Source: Pocillopora verrucosa
Lineage: Eukaryota; Cnidaria; Anthozoa; Scleractinia; Pocilloporidae
Length of the DNA: 64,000 bases
Direction of reading: 5' to 3'
NCBI RefSeq assembly: GCF_036669915.1
Contig: NC_089314.1
Location: 28,157,843-28,221,842, forward strand
Positions 33,541 to 44,727 of the stretch are shown here, piece after piece; the stretch's first letter is position 1, and the number at the start of each line of letters is the position of its first letter. The position numbers and the translations under genes are program-made. The notes below the pieces were generated by a model that was given only the letters and a program-made list of their open reading frames with translations, ran no database searches and was not told the origin of the DNA.

Positions 33541-36500
33541 TTCTGTTTAGTCAGTTGACGTCTCCTTAAAATAAAGCAAGCCAACGTGTAAGTGAGTTAA
33601 AGTTACTTGACGGATTAAAACGATATCTTCTTCGAAAACGGTCCGATCCGATATTGCTTCTAATATTCGAGAAAATTATTTCGATTCGTGTTTTTTTACT
33701 GAATCATTTAATGAAATGACTCAGCTATCTTTTTAAATGAAACTAAGGTAGATGCTTGAGACTCGCGACTTTACAAACAACTGTGAAAGAATGGTATTAA
33801 TAATGGTATTTTTGAAGATGCATTGAGAAATTTTCAAGTGAGTGTTGATAGTAATCAAGAAGTACCATGGTTTTGTATATTAATAGGCCTTTTGATTTGT
33901 CGGGAAGACTCGCGTGATACTCAGATCTCCAACCACCAGATGCATAACGATATCCAATCACGACATTGTCGCTCGCATTTTCTTGCGCTTTGGGCCGATT
34001 GCTGTTTAGATTCTAACTGGATCCACAGGCGTGTTCCATTTGTCCTGATTGGCCCTTGTGGTTACTTTAGCTCTGGTTTTGTGAAACTCAATCGAACTGT
34101 GCTCTGATTGTGTCGAAGTAGCTAACAAGTTTTAGTTTTCCATTCTTTCCAACATCATGAATAAAATTACTTGTATAGTGCCTTTTTTTTAAAACTACTT
34201 CGAAAAAATATTAATCTTGCCCAGTCACCTTAATACCTCTTTTTTTGTTTTTGAGTTCTCTTTCACCCTCATTTATCCAACTTCACAAAATAGCTCTCCA
34301 AGCTATGAATTTTTCGTAAAAACCCCAAAAAATGAATGCAGAAGAGTGCCAGCATTTAAAAAGCCGAAAACGCTCTCGATGAAAAAATTTGTTGATAGCG
34401 CACAGGGAGCTTTGATCTTAAAAAACGTTACACCTTGAAAACCCAATGGGAAAAAAAAAAGGAACTAAGGAAGACAAAATCTTACTTTGTACCTTTAGCT
34501 TGAACTTTTTCTCTTTTCTTCGATAACCGTAGCTCTCTAAGGAGTCACTATTATGGAATATGGAAAAACTTTACTTCATTTATGTTGATTCTGGTTCGTG
34601 TTCGGACCGGTTCATCATTGTTTACTCTTAGAGCATGCTTGTTTAATAAGCGTATTATATTAGAGACAATGTCTATGTCGATTGCTTTGTCTGTAACCAA
34701 CTCATTTAAAGTATTATCTGCATGACTAAACAAATAAAATTTATAATGACGTTCGAAGCTGAAAAAGAGGTTTCGTCCGCATTGACAGGAAGAACTTGAA
34801 ATTGGTATGGTGGTTAACACGAAGCAGTAGGGTATAATCCGCACACTGATTTTGGATCCAGCAACAAAAGAAAACTGTCTTGATTTAACAGCGAGACTGT
34901 CTTGATTTGGTTGACCTAAAGTAATATGAACTGCTTGCCATCCTATTTACTCAGCTGGTTATACAGCTAATGACATTCCAGAGGCTACAGGGCTCATCCT
35001 GCTCGAGAGAAATGATATCTATAGCTAAGCATCCGACGAAATGAGAGGACTAGAAATTTTTTAATTAAGCTACATCAACCTTTCGGAATTCCTGCAAAAG
35101 ACAAAACGTTTCGGGTCAGTTATATACAATTGTTCAAAATCACCGTGAATATCGATTATTTTACCTCTGAGTCGTTCATGTCTAGCAATTCTGGATACTT
35201 TTGTGGATGCTTTCATTGAAAGTTCAAAGAATTGTTTTCATTGAGAATAAAACACAAAGTGCGTGGCTCTTTTTAGAAGTGAATTAGGAGATGAATGATT
35301 TGGTCAAAGGGTTCTTGAATCCCACGGTTGTTTACGTATTGAAGAATAATAAACATGCAATAATTTCTGTTTTAATGGCCTGCTTTGATGTCAGCTTAAT
35401 GGAGCTTCAGTACTGACACTTCACTGACTTTAAGGACAACCGTACATTGCAAACCGAATCAAGCAGGATGACGTCTATTGATAACTAGAAGAAAGTCAGT
35501 CAATATTGACGAAGCTTTGTGATATGGAATTTGTATACTTGTTAAAAAAGCTTAAAAGCACTGATCAGTTTTATTTCGTTGGTTGTTTGTTTTTTTAAGC
35601 ACGCCTCATGCTCAGATCAAGCCGCGCCATTGGATTATTTTGAAATCAAAGAAACCAAAACTACAGAAAATGAATTAAAGTGGCAAAATAAATCCCTTAT
35701 TCTAAAGTTAAACATATAATTCGAGTGGTAATTTTGCCTATTTCTCGTATTTTTTTCCCTTTTGCTTACTTTATGTTAAAACATCGCGTTAGGAGTACGT
35801 ACTGCATTGAAATAGAATTTAAGGCAAATTATCAAAGGCTTAAAGATGATTTAAAATTAAATGTACGACTAAACAGGAACGAAATTACACTTCAACATTC
35901 TTCCATCATATTCCGCTGAGACTTACGAATATTATCTCTTTTAATTCTCAAGAATGTTTGCTGAAGTTCCACAGAACAGGCTCGTTTTTGTGAAACACCC
36001 ATTACCTGAATTACTTGCGACATATGTATCAAATTCTTCTACATTTCATCGGTGCAAAATATTTATTTTACAATGTTTTTAAAATAATGTTTTTCTAGAG
36101 TAGACAAACACCGGATAGAAGACAATGAACCAAGAATGCATCAAGATTAAATTAAGGCGGGATACAATCAACTCAGGCAAAAACTCTTAAACTTGAAAAA
36201 TTTGGCTAAATTTTACGAAATGCATGATTCTTACTTAATAAGCTAACATTAGTCAATGGTACCTTATCCATATCCATTGGGCTTTAGATGTAGCTTTGTC
36301 GCTTTTTCGTTTTGTTAATTGATCAACGGTTGTCAGCAATTGAGCACCTGTTCATTAAGCGTTTTGGAGGATATTTACCATAGTTATTTAGGGGGAAAAT
36401 ATATTTGGGGTGTATTTACTATAGAAACTTGAAGAATGAAGCATTTAAGCATTGGTGGTTTCTTTTTAGTGAAGCATTTTCTGCCTAAAAAATTTCTATG

Positions 36501-36754
36501 CCTCGAGGTTAAAAGTGAATGCAACCTCATATTAGTATGTGCATTCTGACCGAGCCCATGTCAGTTAGTCGTGGCCCTAACTAGTAAACTGAAACACTTA
36601 CGACTGAATTATCAGTGGAAAAAAATTAAAAACATTGCAAGAGGGAATTCAAAGTCTTAAACAGGTAAGCATTCCCAACCGTAAAAAAATCATCGTGGCG
36701 GAAAGCTAGAAGAGGGACCTCGGGAAATTGGAAAGTCCTCTCATCCTCATCATA
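33541..36754. other. Intergenic DNA between copies A and B
   Basis: No supported gene. A partial 'attggcccttgtggttactt' / 'gaaactcaatcgaactgtgc' segment at 33955-34112 resembles part of the MITE-like repeat at 13496. An AT-rich open frame at 34551-34844 (minus) shows no recognisable domain. Confidence 0.45.
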
Positions 36755-36925
36755 TCAACACAGAGTACCTGTAAAATGTCATTCGACGACGTCGTCGTTA
36801 TTGGGCGTCAAGGTATTTTGCTTACCAAACTTCCCTCGACCTTTTTCCCCATACTCCCATGAGTCAGTTTCTTTCATTTTGTTGTTGAAGTCGGTTTCTG
36901 CTGGTACATACGAGGCGACACCTCT
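36755..36925 (-). CDS. Orphan exon pair of an unidentified gene
   Basis: Exon-like segment 36826-36925 has an acceptor (TTCTGTCAG) and a consensus donor (G|GTAAGC). Only one frame is open, encoding SYVPAETDFNNKMKETDSWE and then YGEKGRGKFG. A possible last exon at 36755-36768 (acceptor TTTTACAG) keeps phase and adds four residues and a stop. I do not recognise the sequence and see no matching upstream exon. It could be the 3' end of a small gene between copies A and B, or a relic. Confidence 0.3.
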
Positions 36926-37154
36926 CTGACAGAATGCAACAGTGATTCAAATCATGGGGTTTTCAAATGCTTTATTCACTGATATCAGACGTGGAACAAT
37001 TGCAAAACGGACTCAGACACAATAATATCTCCTCGTTATTGAAAGCCGATCAATATAAGATCGACTCCTGCTGCTAAATACACCTAAATAACTCGTAATA
37101 TCAGTAATTTTCGGTTCTACGTGTTTATACTGGACTATGCTTAGAATCATCAAC

Positions 37155-38700
37155 CTAAGGCTGAGGCGCAGGAACTTCCTCGATAAAGATCCGGGACACT
37201 GAATTCCAACCCGTGTTAGCGTCAGCGTTTCTCAAACCGCGACAATTGCCGACCCAGAATCCCATGCGCACCTTTCCTTTGTGGACGTTGTTACAGTGAC
37301 CCTCAATATGACGGACACGGTGAGGATTCTGAGCTGCCCCTCCTAGGTACACAATACCGTCAATTGGCTGGGGACCCGAACATTCAGCACCGTTGAAAGT
37401 GAAATACCAGCGCTTAGGGCAGTTGCTACAACTAGCTACTATCAGTACTCCAGTCCAGTAGACATGCAGGTGTCAGAAAAATTCTTGGTGAACATGCATT
37501 CCTGTAGGTAAGAAAATAAAATTGAAGTAATTAATTTGTCAAAAGAGACTGAAGAGTGGTTGAAAGCAGATAAGAATTCTCTGCCGCTGACGCAGTTTGC
37601 ATCTTTTAAGACCATGATCGATACTGATACCAAATAATGTGGCACGAATAATTAAATAAAAGGACTTTCGTTTCTTTGAAAACTAATCTAACTTTGACTA
37701 GTTTTTACCTTGATAAGCCCTTGGTCCTTGCTGTCGTCCAAGTTGTTCCAGGCGCATTCTTTCCAGTTTTTAAAAGGCATAGTACTTGCCCGAATTATCC
37801 CACTTTCTCCACGTTGCCCTTTTGGCCAGTAGGACCCTGGATTCCAGGCTCTCCTTTATTACCTGGAGGTCCATGGCGTCCAGTTCTGCCTTGGCTTCCC
37901 CGATCCCCTTTGGCTCCGTCACGTCCATCTCGGCCGTCACGACCTGGGGACCCAGGCTTGCCGTGTATACCTGGTATTCCGGCGTTACAGCTCGAAGGAC
38001 TTTGCTTTGAACATGAAAAAACATTGATATGTTAAGAAAGCCAGGAAACAGAGACAGTCTCCACGAGAACTAATACAAACAGTTTATAGCAGTAATGCAA
38101 GACTTAGTCTCGAGATTCCAACCTCAGACCTTCGGATCTCGCGGATTTTACAAACTGGGCTACAGAGGAATCGTCCACAGATCAGATCATATATCAGGTT
38201 CATCTTTCAATGACTAACCACCTGTTATTTTTAAATTTATCACAGGATATAAGTGAGGCTTCACGCACCACAATTTCTTGTAATAATCGAGTTTATCGAA
38301 AATCTGATTTCTATGACTAGTAGCAATTCCTTTTGGTATCATTTTTACTAGTAAGTGCTTTTGTTTCTGGCTTATCAAATCAGTGAGGGACGATCAGTTC
38401 CAAGCTGAAACATTCTCGAGCAAAGAAGGAAACTGCGTGAACTTTTTCATTTTTTTCAGCACCGGCTGCACTCTTGATATGACGGTCTGTTGATGTCAGA
38501 TGCACAGGATAACATTAAGGCCAAATTACATTTCTTAACTCTCCATCTCAAACCCTCGATCACGACAAATTTTTTTCTAAAAGACATTCAGTTATCTAAG
38601 ACTTTACCATGGGTTGATTGTCGGTTTGTTTCCCGCTGGTGATTTCTGTGATAACGTGGAGTGTAACCAGAAGTAACAGCAACAAAGTTGCTTTGAACAT
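37155..38700 (-). pseudogene. CTHRC1-like copy B, two frameshifts
   Basis: Three exons match copy A in phase: 38608-38700 (signal peptide, core LLLLLLVTLHVITEIT), 37709-38004 (Gly-X-Y repeat from GIPGIHGKPG, then [13 protein letters not shown]) and 37155-37501 (C-terminal domain ending SVSRIFIEEVPAPQP). Splice sites are normal. Exon 2 is one base short near the end of the collagen repeat (around 37805-37815), and exon 3 is one base short near 37467-37471, just after FSDT. Read literally, the product stops soon after the collagen repeat. The rest of both exons remains well conserved, so the breaks are recent or are assembly/read errors in GC-rich sequence. Confidence 0.7.
38105..38180 (-). mobile_element. 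tRNA-like SINE head in intron 1 of copy B
   Basis: On the minus strand it reads 'tgtagcccagtttgt' (A-box-like), then 'gatccgaaggtctgaggttg' and 'gaatctcgag' (B-box-like). The same 'gaggtt' B-box region occurs in the SINE at 18701. No intact cloverleaf. Confidence 0.5.
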
Positions 38701-39122
38701 GGCGACCAGGTGGTTATGTAGGCTAAATTTGAACTCAGCCCTGGTGATACAGGTTCTCTCCAGTTATATGCCTGTGGAAGAACAATGGTATCATTATGTT
38801 GCCCAGTGAACGATCTCTTTGATTTTTTAGCATCTTGATCGATTTTCTTTGAGAGTCTTATTTGCCCCTATTTCAATTACTTTTTAAAATCTTTTGACAT
38901 AATAAGAGCAGTTTCTTCGTCTCCGAAACGACACAAAAATAATTATTCTTTATGTGATATCATTAACTGCATGAGCCTATTGTAATGACGATGTATCACT
39001 AAGAGCTTTTCCTCAAACGTTCTCTCTTGGATAGGCAGGAGCCCTAAAGCGAAGAATGGAAAAGAAGAAAGGTGTTTTAATTGAACATAAAAAGGAGAGT
39101 TACGTAAAAGAGAAAACAACCT
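38701..39122. other. Upstream region of copy B
   Basis: Presumed promoter and 5' UTR of copy B plus intergenic DNA. No TATA box or exon could be assigned. Confidence 0.4.
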
Positions 39123-39290
39123 ACCTTACTATTCGTGAATTTTATGTATTGCAAGGGTATCCTCTTCAGCGGGCGTACCACAATGACGTGATGAAGTCGT
39201 CTATACTTACTATTCGTGAATTTTATGTATTGCAAGGGTATCCTCTTCAGCGGGCGCACCACAATGAGGTGATGATGAAGTCGTCTATAC
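39123..39290. repeat. Direct tandem duplication, 82-bp unit, two copies
   Basis: 'ttactattcgtgaattttat' through 'gtcgtctatac' is repeated with an offset of 82 bp. The copies differ by two substitutions and a 3-bp insertion. The duplicated frame is open on both strands but has no splice context, so I do not call it coding. Confidence 0.75.
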
Positions 39291-40044
39291 TGAGCGTGAT
39301 TTGTTCATCGCCCATCACTCTTTCCTTTTTGTATGATTTTTGCTGAAGCGTGGTTCGTCGGTTTCAATCTATTTATTCAAAATGCATGTGACAAGCATAT
39401 TTCTGATGCAAGGGCTACATGAAAAATGTTTATCTTCAGCACAAGATATGAACATAAACAGATGTCGCTGCTAAATTTCGTTTTTTGTGGGGAAAGAGTT
39501 GCTTATGATTGATTTCTAACCAAGAGTTTGGCCATAACTCAAACTTGCAGTTGAAAGATGTAAATAGAAGCATTCACCACCACACGCTTTTGGAAGCGGC
39601 TAAGGCCATTATTCGTCCAATGTATAAGTTTAAAAACACACCAATCGCCGGCGGTGGACACTCCTGGCTACATCTTCACGCATTAAGGATGTTATGATAC
39701 CATCAAAATATAAAAGGACCAATGCAATGACGTCAGTCTCGTACCACATTGATGTGGAGGGTAGATTTAACCTAAAGCTTAGTCATACTTATCCATCTTG
39801 ATAACTGTATTCAGGAAACGCCGTTCAAGTGAATTATTCCGGCGGATTGAATGTGGACGGTTAGTCTTACCTGTTAAATTGCGTTCCCAAATATCTTAGG
39901 CATGATGTTAACAAGGTCTTGATGTAACAGACGCAGAAAGGCTCATCGAGACTAACAAAAAGATCTAGAGGAACCAAAGAGAACTATGAGCCAGCATAAC
40001 ATGACAGGTTCAAATTTCAAATTAACAAAGAAGACACCAACCAA
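39291..40044. other. Intergenic DNA between copies B and C
   Basis: No supported exon or clear repeat beyond AT-rich sequence. Confidence 0.4.
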
Positions 40045-40245
40045 CGAGTCATTATCAGCAAAGTAAGTGGACGCAAAGGAAGCAAAACAAAAACAGACAC
40101 AACATTCTCCATTTTCTTCCTTATTTTTATTTTATCAGCGAATAATAATTGTTTCAAAGCAAACCCATATTTCAAAGAGCCTTTACTTTTACCAGTCCAA
40201 GCGTTTATATAGGAACGAATGTTCTGTTTCGCAATCCAAGCTTGT
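40045..40245 (-). repeat. 3' flank of copy C, homologous to 31195-31400
   Basis: 'aacaaaaacagacacaacat', 'tttttattttatcagcgaat' and 'gaatgttctgtttcgcaat' correspond in order to the 3' flank of copy A. In copy C this flank directly follows the last coding sequence, so the normal stop region has been lost. Confidence 0.6.
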
Positions 40246-40286
40246 GCTTTCGGGATTTCTTCGACATAGATCCGCGACACTGATTG

Positions 40287-42104
40287 TCAACCAGTGTGGG
40301 CATCGTAATCATTTCGGCTGTTTGACTGACAATTACCGACCCAGAACCCCACGCGCACCTTGCCTTTGTGGATGTTGTTACAGTGACCCTCAATATGGCG
40401 GACGCGGTGAGGATCTTGAGACCCAGCACCACCCAGGTACACAATGCCGTCAATAGGCAGGGGACCTGAACATTCAGCACCGTTGAAGGTGAAATACCAG
40501 CGTTTGCAGCAGGTGGTGCATCTATAGACTCGAAGGGTTCCAGTCCAAGAAACGAGAAGAGATGTGTCGGAGAAGTTCTTGGTAAACACACACTCCTGTG
40601 TAAAAGAGTGACCAGAAATTAAGAAAAGAATCACAATGAACCCAAGATAAATAAATAACTTAACATGGAATTTGTGCAATTTCATGAGGAACTTCTAAGC
40701 TTGGCTGTTTTGTTGGGATAAATTAATATTATTTGCAAAAAAATTAACAGAGGTATAGTATTCTTTAAAACATACTCTAACCTATTCTTTCGTCTTACTG
40801 TCATAACTATTTACCTTGATGAAGCCGTGGTCTTTGTTGTCATTCAAGTTGCTCCACGCACACTCTTTCCAGTTCTTAAAAGACATCATACCGGGAGTCA
40901 CGAGGATTCCGTTTACCCCACTTTCTCCCGGCTGCCCCTTTGGTGGGTTCTCCTTTAACACCCGGAGTTCCCTTGGGGCCAGGAGGACCCTGTGGTCCAG
41001 TCTTCCCTGGGCTGCCCCGGTCGCCTTTAACTCCTTCGCGTCCATCACGGCCGTCACGACCAGGTGCCCCGGGGAGCCCGGGCTTTCCGTGCATACCAGG
41101 TATCCCCGCATAAAAGTATGGAGGATGTTGCTGGTTTGAAAATGAAACATTAATGAAAAGTTAGGATTAGGAGACGTACCTTGGCGCAGTCAGACATGTA
41201 TTAAGCGGTCACCAACGGGGAATGGCGAAGTGACCACTGAATACAGGTTGACCGCTAAATAAAGGTTCCACAGAATACGAGTATTGTTAAAACGAAAAAA
41301 CACCATTTTATGTCATAATTGACCACTCAATGTAAAAAAAAAAAAACGCTCAAAAAGACTACTTACATTGATTTCGGGAGACAAATATGAACGCTTTCGA
41401 GATTATGAAAATCATTCGCTTAATACAGGGTGATCGCTTAATACGGTGTCGAGAACAAGTTTGAAGGTTTAAGCTCCCCTTTTTTTCTATCGCTCTTAGG
41501 CGTTTCAAAAGATCGTGAAATCTTTTCCGAGAAATATAAAAACCCGCGTTTTTATATTTTTTTCTTTTCACGGTATTTTGTAGAATATATACTTGTGCTA
41601 CAATCTAAATAGACATCTAGAGAAAACAAATATTTTCATCTTTTAAGCCCTTGATGTCTATTTCCTGTTACTAGAGTAAATATTGTAACTTTATGATTTT
41701 ACCTAACGAACATTTTTGGATGTTTCTGAGCAACGAAGACTGTTTTCAGCCTTTTTAGCCTGAAAAGGCTGTCGCGAGCTTGTTACACTAACATCTTCTT
41801 TTTCCATTTTCGACTCAACGAATTCACAAAGGTTTCATGGACATTTTACAGACATGGATCTAAAGTTTCACATTTTCTTTTATCCTTAAAAAATTAGTTA
41901 TTGGTTTTCCCTCTTTCGTAAAGGAAAAAATCCTGACTTAATCCGAGAACTTTATCAGAGAAATGAAATAAAATAAACTTGCCACTTTGGAGCTTGATGC
42001 TTGCGTGGATTTGTCGCCCGCAGCGAGACAGAAAACCAAAGAGGAAACCGCAAACAAAGAAATCCAGGAAGTTGCTGTTTTCACCACCATTTTTTGTCCA
42101 TAAC
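40287..42104 (-). pseudogene. CTHRC1-like copy C, collagen frame break and early stop
   Basis: Exons: 41983-42090 (ATG at 42090; signal peptide core WISLFAVSSLVFCLAAG), 40815-41130 (Gly-X-Y from [10 protein letters not shown], then [13 protein letters not shown]) and 40287-40595 (C-terminal domain with [15 protein letters not shown] and VRHIEGHC). Exon 2 is 11 bp shorter than in copy A. The frame changes just after GVKGEP, where several triplets present in copy A are missing. In exon 3 the conserved TGW is TG followed by an in-frame TGA at 40287-40289. The SVSRIYVEEIP tail is still readable after it but runs on into the 3' flank. Intron 1 starts with GC (GTG|GCAAGT). Either a decaying copy or, less likely, a gene misread at two points. 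Confidence 0.7.
41196..41455. repeat. Short repeat of 'gaccgctaaataaaggt' type
   Basis: 'gaccactgaatacaggttga', 'ccgctaaataaaggttcc', 'gcttaatacagggtgatcgc' and 'ttaatacggtgtcg' are variants of one roughly 17-bp phrase. They form a decayed minisatellite or interspersed repeat in intron 1 of copy C. Confidence 0.5.
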
Positions 42105-42977
42105 CTTTTTGAAAATAAACAAACAATCAATTGCTCGGTAGATTTAGAAAATGTTTACTAGCTAAATTAATAGACCGGTAGTCCACAAATAAAATTAGAG
42201 GTAAAAACAGAAAACGATAGCTCATGCCGGCTGTTAAAGAACTGAAGCAATGAAGTGCTATTCGCATGATACAAAGTCGAAGGTACCCATAAACGTCAAG
42301 AGAGCTTCCTTCAGAGAGAAGATAATTCAAATATAAGCAAAGATATTAATATTTTTTGCATGTTTCACCTGTATTTTTTAAATTATTTTGTAACTTCCTT
42401 TGGCGCGTAGAGGTTTCAACTGTATTGTTACATCTACAATGTCATTTCAAGCCGAAGAAGTTTCACATTTGGATCAGCATTTTACTTAAGCGTGCCACAG
42501 CTTGTTCATGAAATCCCTCCCAGTAATAAATGATTTTGTGATCTTGAGAAATTCAAGAAAAAAATGGAGTTCTTACTTATCCTGTCATGTAAAACGCTTT
42601 TCTTAACTTTTAAGCTTCCATCGAGAAATTCAAGGGCGATAACTATGAAGAGGGTCTTTAAGGACGATCAAAGCGGCCTTACTTTCTTAACCATTCAAAA
42701 ATTTTGATAATCCAAGAGCCACTATTCTAAAGAAGCAGTTTAAGTCGGTGAAGTTTATCATATATAAGCCATAGATTACTAAACTAAATTTAAGAGGCCA
42801 GGGAGAAAACTTCTTCCGATCATTCTTTTGAGGAGATGATGTTCGTGCAAAATGTATCAAAATGATATCTGAAGAAAAGGTAGTTTCAAACGTCTATAGT
42901 CACCTTTGAACACAGCTTTGTTGCTTGCAGTTTTATTCCGAGTGCTAGCGCTAGGTCATACAATAAAATGGATTTAC

Positions 42978-43492
42978 CTTTTTGTCTGTCATCAGAATCT
43001 TCCAGGATATTAGCTAAATGGAAAGAAACAAGAGAAACTTTAGATTTCTTTTACAACAGGCAAATAAGAAAATCAAAATCGGTGGGAGCTGTCCCTTACA
43101 TCTTAACATAAGAGTTTTTGGTCTTGTCGCTATTCACTGACTCAAATGGAATGAGCCTGGATAAAACGAGACAGTAAATGAAAGATCAAAAAATTACTTT
43201 CAGATGAAGACAATCATTCTTAAAAGGAAAATTATTGGCCAGACCAGTTTGTTTGTCTCTTATCTGTCCAATAAAATTAATTGTACAGTTGGACCCAAGC
43301 AAAGCGTTTAAGTGTCGTTAAGTCTGATGACTTAATTGAAATTTTGAATGCATGGAACAGATTGCCGGAAAATCTTTGTGTTCCGTCGGTTTTTAAGTGC
43401 GCATTTTTTCAATGAAGTGTTCTTCCAAACCTAGATTAATAGAACTGGGATGTTATACTCTTACCTGAACCAGCAAAAATCAGTCGAATCAT
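42978..43492 (-). CDS. Two possible short upstream exons of copy C
   Basis: Segment 43465-43492 starts with ATG, encodes MIRLIFAGS and ends in a consensus donor (TCAG|GTAAGA). Segment 42978-43013 has a TAG acceptor, encodes NILEDSDDRQK and ends AAAG|GTAAAT. Phases match each other and would join an acceptor at 42104, in frame with the copy C ATG. The joined product would have its signal peptide internal, which is unusual, so these may be chance or belong to another transcript. Confidence 0.25.
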
Positions 43493-44525
43493 AATACAGC
43501 TCGGATGTAACGCGCGTCGTCATTAGTTGAAAGAGCATGCTCTATCAGAGTATAAAACATAGAGCTGAACTAAAGCTGTCTGCCAAATTATACTATTCCG
43601 ACCATTTCCTGAACTTCTGTCTTGCGTTATTTCGTTCATTGAGAGTGAAATTTCCGAACAAGCGAGCCGGAAAATAGCATCAGAAGAACGAAACAAAAGT
43701 TTGTAAAAATGCTGAGAGCGGTAATTTACGTTATTATGACGTGAGCAGAAACGAAAATCTCCAAAGAGAAAACGAAATGGAGAGTCTGAGTTTTGAAGGT
43801 TTTCAGGCTTTACTACCGCGGCAAATATGATTCAAATTCAGTCCGCATCAAGCTCTTCTCTAATTTCAAAGTCTATCGGCATTCTGTTTTATTAAAATTT
43901 CATTCGTCGAGTGCTTCAGACCAATTATGAGAAAACCTCACCTCTAACGCTCGCTCATTGGTAATATTTACTAAGTTATGAAGGCTGGAGGACAACTGTT
44001 TAGTTTTGAGGTACACGAAAGAAGTGTAGGGAGAAACACGAGATGTAGTCGAGTCCTTTCTTATATATGCGGTATTGACCAGGCGTGAGGTCAAGATGGC
44101 TTGATATTAGCCTCGCTCATTTTTTATTTTATTTTATTTTTTTTGTGTGGAACTCGCCCCGTCTCGGTCCATGAGAACTCAATAAGTGGAATTATAAAGG
44201 ACATTGTCAACTTTTCGTCTTACTCACCGAAGCCTAAGTTTTGAGCGCGTTGCTCGGAAAATCAAACAAGGAAATTCTGGTCTTCATCCATATAATGATA
44301 ATATTTCATACTACCCGGCCGGCAAATAACATATCTGAAATTGTACAAAAGCAAGAGATGTAATATACGACTCATCATGTAACGGAGAATGCTCGCTGTT
44401 AGCGGGCCGACACACATAAAATACTGTTTGCACTGACGATTGCTTAAGCAACAGAACGCACTTAATATCGCTTTACCGACGTAATATCCCACGCGGGATG
44501 TTGGGAGAACACTAAATAAGTTTGT
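43493..44525. other. Intergenic DNA
   Basis: No supported gene. AT-rich with a T-rich run near 44120-44145. Confidence 0.4.
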
Positions 44526-44727
44526 TTGCTCCCAAGATCTCATCAGAAATTCTCCCTACTGTTTGCCATAAAATTCTTATGATGTAAGCTCGGAGAATTT
44601 GTTACTGGATCTACCAATGATCCCCTAAATTATTTTTCTATATTCTTATCACTTGTGTACTTGATATTGTAAGGATATTGTGAGGAGAAATTCTGTCTTG
44701 GTCACTCATGGGAGTTAAAGGGTTAAA
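44526..44727. repeat. AACCCTTTAA-type MITE-like repeat
   Basis: It starts 'cccaagatctcatcagaaat' and ends 'gggagttaaagggttaaa'. It closely matches the copy at 14097-14304 through 'gagaaattctgtcttggtca'. Confidence 0.65.

Noticed and set aside
34551-34844. 97-codon open frame on the minus strand
   Set aside because: No domain, no splice support and AT-rich composition; kept only as intergenic.
37676-38035. Proline-rich open frame on the plus strand
   Set aside because: It is the antisense shadow of the Gly-X-Y exon of CTHRC1-like copy B.
39056-39346. Open frame with duplicated TIREFYVLQGYPLQRA
   Set aside because: The repeat comes from a recent DNA duplication, both strands are open, and no splice sites or family support it.
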